Source: Petaurus breviceps papuanus
Lineage: Eukaryota; Chordata; Mammalia; Diprotodontia; Petauridae
Assembly (NCBI GenBank): GCA_028583685.1
Contig: JAMXIF010001195.1
Location: 20,611,507 to 20,675,506, forward strand
Length of the DNA: 64,000 bases
Direction of reading: 5' to 3'
Part shown: one piece after another, positions 56,195 to 64,000 of the stretch
Numbering within the stretch: position 1 is the stretch's first letter
Layout: each line of letters begins with the position of its first letter
Notes under the pieces: model-generated
Told to the model about the DNA's origin: nothing
The model's input: the letters and a program-made list of their open reading frames with translations, nothing else
The model's database searches: none
Made by a program: the position numbers and the translations under genes

Positions 56195-56428
56195 GGCAGC
56201 TAGGTGGTGCAGCGGATAGAGCAGCAGACCTGGAGTCAGGAAGTCCCATCTTCCTGAGCTCACATCTAGCCTCAGACACCTACTAGCTGTGTGCCCCTGG
56301 GCAATTCATTTAACTCAATTTCCTCTTCTGCAAAATAAGCCAGAGATGAAAATGGCAAACTGCTAGTATCTCTGACAAGAAAACCCCAAATGGGGTCATT
56401 AGACATGACTGAGAAGACTGAACAATCA
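56195..56428 (+). mobile_element. MAR1-type SINE, full length
   Basis: 'gggcagctaggtggtgcagc' head, 'aactgctagtatctctgaca', then the RTE-like tail 'aaaccccaaatggggtcatt' and 'agacatgactgagaagactgaac'. The best-preserved MAR1 copy here. Confidence 0.93.
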
Positions 56429-56888
56429 ATTATTTTGCTTATTATTGGGGAGGAGGTGGGTTTTTTGCTTACTATGCTCTGAACTAGATCATGTAAACTT
56501 TTCCAATGGGCAAATATTTTGTAGATTCAGGGAAACTATTGACCAACTCTACAGAAATATACCAGATATTTATCGTGAAGATTAACGAATACATCACCAC
56601 TACTCTAAAAATGTGAGGGCTGGGTTTGGCAAGGCGGAACCAGCATTACAAGAGTTCACTTCTCTTTCTTGATTATTCTTTAATGGAGATGTTTAAAATC
56701 ATTTCTACCCTCTTGACTTTCTAGCTGAGCCCATTACCATGGTGATCTCCAAAATACAGCATAAAATTTTCATTATTAATGACAGAACTTCAGGGAGAAT
56801 TCCCTGTTATTTTTGGAGGTCAAAAGTTATTTGCTGATGAACCTTTTTCTTGACAAACAAGATTTATCATCTCTTTCACCCTTATAGC
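56429..56888. other. Unassigned sequence
   Basis: Nothing recognised. Confidence 0.45.
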
Positions 56889-57012
56889 TTCTCCTTCCCT
56901 CCCCCTCTCCCTCTCCCTCTCCCTCTTCTCTCTCTGTCTCTCTCTGTCTCTGTCTCTGTCTGTCTCTCTCTCTCTCTCTCTCTGTATCTCTGTCTCTGTC
57001 TCTCTCTCTGTC

Positions 57013-57048
<36 letters not shown>

Positions 57049-57063
57049 CCCCCCATCCCCCCA
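56889..57063. repeat. (CT)n/(CTGT)n pyrimidine tract
   Basis: About 175 bp, almost all pyrimidine on the plus strand, with CTCTCC, CTGT and CT blocks. The overlapping long RDRETE-type frames are artefacts. Confidence 0.97.
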
Positions 57064-57333
57064 TATGTGGAAGGTTGAAAGGTTACAAATAACCAAACAC
57101 CTAAACACTTGGGAAAATTTTGCTTTTATGTTAAAAAAGATCTGCAATTGTCAAAATTCTGAAACCGCTGATAATTCCTTTCCTTTATTTAAAAAAAGAA
57201 AAGGAACTCATATTCTAAATGTAAAAAGATTCTATTATCTGGATTCTATGCAAGTTTATAACAGCCGAGTCCCCACCCCTACCTTGTTTTCTTCTCCTTT
57301 CCTTTCTATTCCATCTCACTTTATTCTGGTTTC
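57064..57333. other. Unassigned sequence
   Basis: Nothing recognised. Confidence 0.4.
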
Positions 57334-57494
57334 AGGTGCTTCTTTATTCTGAGCTAAAGCCTTCTGGTGTGACCAATTAAGGACTATGTAAAAATAAAAT
57401 AAAAAGTGATCATCTCATTTGCATAGCATATTAAAGTTGATGTTTAATCTGGATTTTAGGAGGGGAGAATGATGGATTTTATTAAATGAGGACA
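57334..57494 (+). repeat. Unclassified repeat, copy B of a diverged pair
   Basis: Diverged partner of 50318-50464, in the same orientation and also followed at once by a minus-strand L2 end. Confidence 0.6.
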
Positions 57495-57600
57495 CTCATT
57501 TCGATTCAGTTAACCTGTATTAATCTCCTCTTAGGTGCTAGGTACTATGTTAGTCCTTGGGGATACAAAAACAAAGAGTACAACAGGTCCTAAACTCAAA
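57495..57600 (-). mobile_element. L2 LINE 3' end, antisense
   Basis: 'tcagttaacctgtattaatc', 'taggtgctaggtactatgtt' and 'tccttggggatacaaaaaca' are L2 in reverse. Confidence 0.7.
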
Positions 57601-57766
57601 CAAAAGAAATGAGGATTAAATGAAAATCTCTTAGCTCTGGTTTTTTTTTCAGTTATATATGGCCACAAGGAAAAAATCCCTGTTAGTTTCTTCTTTCATT
57701 GCATACTGAGAATGTGGGTGCCTTTGATTTTTGTTTGAATGGCAATTCTAGGAAATTTTTTTTGTT

Positions 57767-57912
57767 TTTTTTTTGGAAAGCAATTGTGGTTAAGTGACTT
57801 GCCCAAGGTCACACAGCTAGTTTTTGTGTTAAGTATCTGAGGCCAGATTTGAAATCAGGTCCTCCTGACTCCAGGGCCAGTGCTCTACTCACTGCTCCGC
57901 CTAGGGGCCCCT
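57767..57912 (-). mobile_element. Short marsupial SINE
   Basis: Antisense 'gcaattgtggttaagtgact' to 'ctgctccgcctaggggcccc'. TTCTAGGAAATTTT (57746-57759) and TTCTAGGACATTTT (57914-57927) flank it as a slightly diverged target duplication. Confidence 0.9.
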
Positions 57913-58089
57913 GTTCTAGGACATTTTGAAAGATGGAATGTACTCCATGTCAATATTAACAGAGACCTGGCTCCATTTCTTTCACCCTCAATTTCTCCCT
58001 TTAACTGGCTGACATCTTTCCCTCACATGTTGAAGTCTCCACTAATCTGATAAACACACACATACCTTCCTTTAGATCATAGAGTAATG

Positions 58090-58315
58090 AGACCTTAAAG
58101 AACAGTAAATCCTTAGAGTAAGGAAACTGGAATTTAAACCTGTCTCAATCACCCACAAACTTTATATCCCTGGGCAGGTCATTTAGTCTCTTTCATATTC
58201 AGTTTCCCAATCTATAAAATGGGCATAATAGTTTCACCTATCTCACAGGACTGCTACAATAATCAAATGACATAATAGCTGTAAACTTTGAAGTGCTATT
58301 TAAATGATAGCTCTT
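58090..58315 (+). mobile_element. MIR/Ther-type SINE
   Basis: 'ccctgggcaggtcatttagt', 'cagtttcccaatctataaaatggg', 'tgtaaactttgaagtgctat'. Confidence 0.75.
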
Positions 58316-58430
58316 AGTCCAACACTTTCATTTTGCATTTAAGGAAATTGAGGTCCAGAGAGGTAAAATTAAATTTACTAAGATCATACTTATGAGAAAT
58401 TGCAGAAATTGGGATTCAAAAACTGATCTC
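58316..58430 (-). mobile_element. MIR fragment, opposite orientation
   Basis: 'atttaaggaaattgaggtcc' and 'aaatttactaagatcatact' resemble antisense MIR, back to back with the previous SINE. Confidence 0.55.
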
Positions 58431-58608
58431 AACCTACCTCCTGTCATACTTTCAAGCTATCATCCAATCTCAATCTTTCTATTTCTCTGCTAAACATTTC
58501 AAAAGAGCATTTTGACCTTCAGTCTTATCATACTTGTCCCCCATTAGGTGACTGAGGTCAGTGATCTAAGGGATCCCTCAGAAACCTGCTGTTAAAGAAA
58601 TCAGGTGG

Positions 58609-59243
58609 GGCAGAGTCAAGATGGCAGAGTAGAAACAGGACCTCTGTGCTGTTCCAGCTTCCACCTTCCCCAATTCATGTAAAAGGGAACTCTAAACAAA
58701 TTTGGAGCTACAGAACCCACAAAATAGCACAGAGAAGCTAACCTCCTATTGAGGACAGCCTGGCAGGCTGGCAGGAATTGGCCATCACAGAGCTCTGGGA
58801 GCCAGGCCCAGGGCGGGCCTTACCAGCTGCCGGCTGGAGCGAATCCAGATCACCAGCAGCTGTGTTGATCCAGAATTATTAACACATAGATGTGAAGGTC
58901 AAAGTGAGAGGTCAGTGCAGTGTAGACTTCGGGACCAGTAGTTGAGAGAGCAGCGGCTTTTGCCCCTGGGGCAAAAAGCCTCTGAGGGCTGAGACAGTCC
59001 CCACCACCTGTCAGCTTCAGCTCCTGGCCTGCAGAGTTTAGGGGAAACAGGCGACCAGTCTGAGGGTTAATCACTCTTGCTTTAACCTGCTTGGACCTGG
59101 ATTGCAGTCTAGGGTGGAGGTCCTGGGGTGTGTGACCAGCTTGCCAGAGCATGTGAGGCTTCAGAGAGGGCACACAACTAATAACTCCAGCAGCTCAGAA
59201 AACCCCAGCATTTGTGATGAAAGCTCCCCTATCTGGTGGCAGA
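58609..59243 (+). mobile_element. L1 5' UTR fragment without ORFs
   Basis: Runs collinear with the first ~665 bp of the ORF1-only L1 (30802-31466): 'ggcagagtcaagatggcaga', 'ccagcttccaccttccccaa', 'agtctagggtggaggtcctggg', 'gatgaaagctcccctatctg'. It stops abruptly inside the 5' UTR and passes straight into antisense L2. It has no A-tail, so it is 3'-truncated, which is the reverse of the usual L1 truncation. Confidence 0.85.
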
Positions 59244-60140
59244 CTGTAAGAACTGGAGATATAAAGAAAGGCAACAAAAAAAAAAAAAAGAGTCCCCGCT
59301 CTCAAGAAGCTAATGGTGTACTGGGGTTATAATACGCAGACAATGGAGAAGCAGAACACATAAAAGATAATTGGGCATTATTGCAAGGAGAAAGCACTAA
59401 GATTAATGAGGACTAGGAAAGACTTCCTGCAGAAGGTAGGACTTTAACTGAGACAGGAAAAGCCAGGAGGCCGGGGTGAGTAGTGAGAGAGATCCAGCTG
59501 TGAGGAAGAGCCAATGAAACTGCTTGGTACTAGGAGATGGAATATCATGTTCAAGGAGTGCCAAGAAGCTAATTTTCACAATTTAGGCTAGGTCATGGAG
59601 GGAAATATGGTATAAGAAGACTGAAATAAGACCGGGAAGGTAGACTAGCAGCAAGTTTGGAAGGGCTATTGCTGCCAGATGGTTTGGAGTTTTATTTCAA
59701 AAATAATAGGCTTATGGAGTTTAGTGGGCAGGGAATGATATGGTCAGACATATGCTGTAATAATATCACTTTGGAGGTTATGTGGAGGATGGGTGAGAGA
59801 ATAGAGAGCCTAAAGGAAGGAAGATAAATTAGGAGTTTCTGATGGAAGTCCAAGTGAGAGGTGATGAAAAGCTTTAATTAAGTTGGTGGTTCTGTGAATA
59901 AAGGGCATAGTTGTGAAAGATAGAGTGTAAATCCTTGTTATTGATTAGTAGAATAGACACAACTTGACAATAGATTGGCTATATGGGATCAGAGTGAGGA
60001 GACTGGAAAAATCTAAGTGACTAGAAAGATGGTGGTGTCTTCAGCTAAAAAAGGGAAATTCAGAAAATGCAGGGTTTTTTGTTTGATTTTTAGGAAAGAT
60101 AATGAGTTTCTTTCAGAAATGTTGAGGTGATACTCCTTAA
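59244..60140 (-). mobile_element. L2 LINE, 3' end and ORF2, antisense
   Basis: 'actggagatataaagaaaggc', 'actttaactgagacaggaaa', 'gttcaaggagtgccaagaag', 'atgatatggtcagacatatg', 'caagtgagaggtgatgaaaa' and 'gaaagataatgagtttcttt' follow L2 in reverse from near its 3' end well into ORF2. No frame is usable. Confidence 0.75.
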
Positions 60141-60212
60141 CATCTTTCTTCACAAAATATCCATCAATACAGTAAAGATAGCAAGACAGTAAAACATTGC
60201 ACATCATTTTCT

Positions 60213-60420
60213 TAGGCTCTTCTAGAGCACTTAATGTGGAGTCAAAAGACTTGCATTCAAATCCTGTGTGATCTTTGTCAACTCATTTAATGTCTGACAT
60301 TCAATTTCTTTATCTATAAAATGAAGATAATCTTGTACTACCTATCTCTAAAGGTGAGTTTGGAGTTAGTATGTAAATGAGAAGTAAGTGTCATCATTAG
60401 GAGTAGCTATCATTATTATC
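60213..60420 (+). mobile_element. MIR/Ther-type SINE
   Basis: 'gtggagtcaaaagacttgca', 'atttctttatctataaaatgaag', ending in 'agctatcattattat'. Confidence 0.75.
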
Positions 60421-60423
60421 ATG

Positions 60424-60635
60424 TCAGTCAACCAATATTTTTTAAGCAAATACTCTATGTCAGGCATTAGGCTAAGCACTGGAGATACCAAGAAAAACAC
60501 AGAACAGTGCCTGTGTTCAAGAAACTCACAATTTAATGGGAGGGACAACGTGCAAATAGCTTTGCACCAAAAAAACTACGTACAGGATCAAAAGGAAATA
60601 ATCAATAGATGGAAAGTACTAGAAGTAAGACACTA
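60424..60635 (-). mobile_element. L2 LINE 3' end, antisense
   Basis: 'cagtcaaccaatatttttta', 'ggctaagcactggagatacc', 'caagaaactcacaatttaatggg' match L2 in reverse from its terminus. Confidence 0.8.
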
Positions 60636-60904
60636 TACCTCTTCGTTTCTAGTAAATTCACTATGATTATTATATATAGAAGATAGCAACATGAATTGCT
60701 AAAAAAGAGTTCCCTCATGCAGGATTTTCCAGCATTAGGACAATTGCTGGTCCAGCTAATTTCCCTATTCTTACTTCAAAGCACTGGATTGGGTTTTGAG
60801 GAGAGAGAGACCAAAATGAAAAAAAAAAGTTCCTATCCTTTCAAAGCTTTTATTCTAGAAAGAAATTTCTGCATTACGAACTCCCTGTTTTAATATGTCC
60901 TGTC

Positions 60905-61025
60905 TTCATATTAGATTATATTTTTCTTGAGGTCAGAAGCTGATTTTTATTTTGTCTTTTCATCCCCAGTCTCTAGCTCTATCCTTTGCATATATTCAGT
61001 GCTTCATAAATGTAAAACTGAATTT
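60905..61025 (+). mobile_element. L2 LINE 3' end fragment
   Basis: 'ttcttgaggtcagaagctga', 'catccccagtctctagctct' and 'atattcagtgcttcataaat' match the L2 3' UTR. Confidence 0.65.
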
Positions 61026-61424
61026 CTATATATCTAAACTAACCATCTTTACATAAATGTTTATGGTTATATTACTCTATATTTCTATGTATCTATATCT
61101 ATCTATTTTTTAGCTATATTTCTATCTAGTTGCTACACAATCCATACTTTTATGTAAAATTAACTTAGGGAATGTTATATCATCCTATTTCTATAAATAA
61201 AGCATTTTTGAACTGAAAGATGTGATAGTATGCTAAATTGTCAGTGTTTAAATTGAGATTTGTAGATAGACAATGTAACCACAAAACTTGATGCCAGTAT
61301 TCATAGTTCAGTAATCATCAGTTTCAACTGACCTGAATGCTGAAATAGTTATCTAAAAATGAATGATGTATGTAGTCTTACTTCAAATTCCCAATGGAAG
61401 AAACACCTATTTTTAAAAAGTCAA
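61026..61424. other. Unassigned AT-rich sequence
   Basis: Includes a TATC/TATA-rich stretch at 61070-61130. Nothing else recognised. Confidence 0.45.
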
Positions 61425-61978
61425 GCTATCACAAATTGATAAATGGTCAAAGGATATGAACAGGCTGCTTCAGAGAAAGAAATTAAAGATATCTATAAAC
61501 ATATGAAAGAATGTTCTAAGTCACTATTGATTAAAGAGATGCAAATCAAAACAAGTCTGAGGTACCACAATTCACCAGTCAAATTGTCTAAGAGGACAAA
61601 ACAGGAAAATGACAAATGCTGGAGAGGATGTGCAAAAATTGGAACACTAATGCATTGTTGGAGTTGTGAAGGGATCTAACAATTCTGCAGAGCAATTTGG
61701 AACTATGCCCAAAGGGTTATAAAAAAAGTGCATACCCTTTGACCCAGCAATTCCACTTTTAGGGCTGTATCCTAAAGAGATCATATAAGTGGGAGAAGGA
61801 CCCATTTGCACAAAATATTTATAGCAGCTCTTTTTGTGGTGGCAAAGAATTGGAAATCAAGGGGATTGCCATCAATTGGGGAATGGCTGAAGAAGTTGTG
61901 GTATATGAATGTAACAGAATACTATTGTGCTAAAAGAAATGAGGAGCAACAGACTTCATAATAACCTGGAGAGATTTA
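61425..61978 (+). mobile_element. L1 LINE, ORF2 3' end, truncated on both sides
   Basis: 'attgataaatggtcaaagga', 'cgtcactattgattaaagag' like, 'tctgcagagcaatttggaac', 'acccagcaattccactttta', 'agcagctctttttgtggtgg', 'attggggaatggctgaagaa'. This is the end of marsupial L1 ORF2. It stops before the L1 3' UTR without an A-tail. Confidence 0.85.
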
Positions 61979-62009
61979 GAGGCAAAAGACCTCTAAAGAC
62001 TATTAATTT

Positions 62010-62130
62010 TAATCTCCTGATTTTACAGGAGGAAACAGAGCCATGAAAAGGTATAGTCACTTGTTCAGAATCACACAGCTATTAAGTATCAGGAGATTGC
62101 TTCAAACCCAAGTCTTCCTTACTCTTAGGT
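62010..62130 (-). mobile_element. MIR
   Basis: 'attttacaggaggaaacaga', 'cttgttcagaatcacacagc' and 'aacccaagtcttccttactc' in antisense. Confidence 0.7.
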
Positions 62131-62539
62131 TGATCACTCTATTAATAAACACTATCTCTGAAAAATCATAGGCAGCCACAAACAAATAGGTCTTGGATAG
62201 TCATTTTTTTTAACAAATATTTTTACTACAAATTGCTTAATAAATATCTTTCCTAAAAAACTAATTCAGTATTATTGATAATCATTAGTAAGTCTGTCAG
62301 TGAAGACTCAGGAACAATAGTTTTAGAACCCTTACCCCTTGGCATTGCCCCTAGAAAGCTAAGAGATGGAGTAGTAGCAGATGCTCTGAGAACCCATCAT
62401 TGACAGCTGGAGTGAGAGATGAGGAAGCAGTCTCAGAGGGGATACTATTCTGTGGTTCTACATACAAGGTTTTGCCTGAGTAAACAGGGATTGATGAGAT
62501 ACTATAACCTGTGCTAAATAGGATAATAGATTTAAAACC
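62131..62539. other. Unassigned sequence
   Basis: Nothing recognised. Confidence 0.4.
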
Positions 62540-62685
62540 AGAAAGAGCCTTCTATGTCATCTACTAACCCTCCTTTTACAAATGAGGAAAATGTAGCCAA
62601 GTTAGGTTAAGGGACTTGTAAAAAAAACAGATAATAGGTGACAGAGACAAGACTTGATCCCAAGTTCTCTGGTGTCAAAGTCAGT
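62540..62685 (-). mobile_element. MIR-like SINE
   Basis: 'cagaaagagccttctatgtc', 'cttttacaaatgaggaaaat', 'cttgatcccaagttctctgg' in antisense. Confidence 0.65.
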
Positions 62686-62754
62686 GTTTGTTTTTTTTTT
62701 TTTGTTTGTTTGTTTTCCACTGTATTGGAAGTCATAGAACAAACATGTGTTAGA

Positions 62755-62780
62755 TAGACAGACAGACAGATAGATAGATA
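62755..62780. repeat. (GATA)n/(GACA)n microsatellite
   Basis: Short run of GACA then GATA units. Confidence 0.9.
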
Positions 62781-64000
62781 TGGAAATGAAGACCCGGAAA
62801 GTCACACAGCTTATAAGGCTAGAGCCTAGCATCAAAGTCTCTATTGTTTTAGCTTAGCACACTTTCTGTGATGTTATATAGATTCTCTTACACTTTTGCT
62901 TAATCAGGTTATGTTGTAGCCTCACTATAGATCACCTTGATTTACTATTCATTTAAATAGTTTTGTTCAGTCTTTTTCAGTCAAGTCTGATTCTTTGTGG
63001 TTGACTCATTTAAATAGGTTTTGGGTCAAATCCTGCCCCCAGTGAACATATTTATATGAAGATCATCTCTATCTCTGTTTTTCTTCACAAGAAAACCCTG
63101 ACATATTTTGTCCCTTGACACCTGAATTATGAGTTCATCCTATGGTATCCAAGAACAATCCATCTTGTAATTGATTTTGCTGGTAAATGGATTCAATATT
63201 CTTAGCATTTTGAAACATATCAAATAAAAGGTTCATCTAAGAATTGGGAAAATGTGATCTGGAATTTAGTATCATTCATCATTGTTTGGCTTATTAGAGT
63301 GTTATAAAACAGGTTGTATTTATTAATCATAATAAACATTATGTAATCATAACCTGATTGCATGCTTTTCCAAGCTGCTCAACTTACCTCCGAAACTCCT
63401 TGAAAGTTGTAACTGACCTGGATCTTTAAATCTGCATTTAAAATGTTCATTAAATTAAAGATTTGTTTCATTAGTGGGAGTTACTCTCACTTTCCTTACT
63501 TTTCCTGTAAACTCCTTCCTGTATCTTAATAAGACTTCCTGTGGTCAATAGTACTTCCTATACTCATTCTGTCTTCAGTGTCTGAATTTCCCATCCTTAC
63601 CTCCCACTTGTTCATCTTCAATAGAATTGAACTAGGTTAATGGAATTGTCCAGATAAGCATTTTTATTTTAGTTTTATTTGCAATATTATTTTACAGAGA
63701 GGTTGATTTAAACTGCATTTAGTCTTGTTTTGTTCTGTTTGGTTTTTCCCCATAAGGTCCAAGAAATTGCCAAGTTCCTCAGAATCTGGTGAGAACATGT
63801 ATTATGTTCTATGGTGTCACACACCCACACCTTTAGCAAGGCCAGCTGAGTCTTCACCTATATCCCATTTGTTTGATGTCCTGAGCAGTCCAAACCAAGG
63901 GTGACAGCCCCACAAATAAAAAATTGCCTTCTTTTTCTTCCATTCCAGGAATGGCTCAGATGTGTTTTTTCTCCTCTGATTCTTCTGGTTGCCCATATTT
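62781..64000. other. Unassigned sequence to the window end
   Basis: No repeat recognised. Two splice-like sites near 63766-63798 and 63949 are noted under findings but are not strong enough to call exons. Confidence 0.4.

Noticed and set aside
56195-56280. tRNA-like sequence at SINE heads
   Set aside because: These are SINE promoter heads repeated many times and followed by SINE bodies. They do not fold as independent tRNA genes by inspection.
1-64000. An undescribed functional system (operon-like cluster, defence locus, toxin system)
   Set aside because: No intact gene cluster exists here. The content is explained by layered retroelements, DNA-transposon remnants, simple repeats and unassigned non-coding DNA.

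Overview
The window looks like marsupial nuclear DNA: AT-rich, and built almost entirely of interspersed repeats. The marker is a set of tRNA-headed SINEs seen many times on both strands. Some are short copies ending near the phrase 'ttaaccccaattgcc'. Others are longer MAR1-type copies with an RTE/BovB-like tail ('aaaccccaaatggggtca'). Abundant L2, L3/CR1, MIR/Ther-type SINEs and L1 copies support the same reading. Genus cannot be fixed from the sequence alone.

No intact host gene was found. All open reading frames are short. The longest (211 codons, 31872-32507) belongs to a LINE-1 ORF1. One stretch (about 43690-45390, minus strand) reads like an unidentified, broken host-gene retrocopy. The window is therefore intergenic or deep intronic.

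Layout. 1-2.3 kb: an L3/CR1 LINE split by a solo LTR and a SINE. 4.2-7.1 kb: an L2 split by a minus-strand L1 that itself carries a SINE. 7.1-20.4 kb: mostly unassigned sequence with scattered MIR/MAR1/L2 pieces and one SINE-in-SINE nest. 20.4-25.6 kb: two L2 blocks (one holding an LTR fragment), an L3/CR1 and a solo LTR. 27.0-28.1 kb: a SINE split by a solo LTR of a different class. 29.6-38.8 kb: an old, nearly full-length L1 holding an ORF1-only L1, a half MITE and a solo LTR. 39-42 kb: largely unassigned. 42-49 kb: SINEs, the retrocopy candidate, a hAT-like MITE and an L2 with a SINE dimer. 50.3-64 kb: a diverged repeat pair, another solo LTR, L2 blocks, SINEs, an L1 5' UTR fragment and an L1 3' end.

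How the parts relate: these are not cooperating genes but layers of insertion. L2, L3/CR1 and MIR are the oldest. The large L1s and MAR1 SINEs come next. The short SINEs, the ORF1-only L1 and the solo LTRs sit on top. Four LTRs with TG...CA ends and 5-bp target duplications belong to one family, and two of them look about 95% alike by eye. I found no evidence of an undescribed functional system. The most informative items are the nested L1 locus, the LTR family, the SINE dimer, the diverged repeat pair at 50.3/57.3 kb and the unidentified retrocopy.
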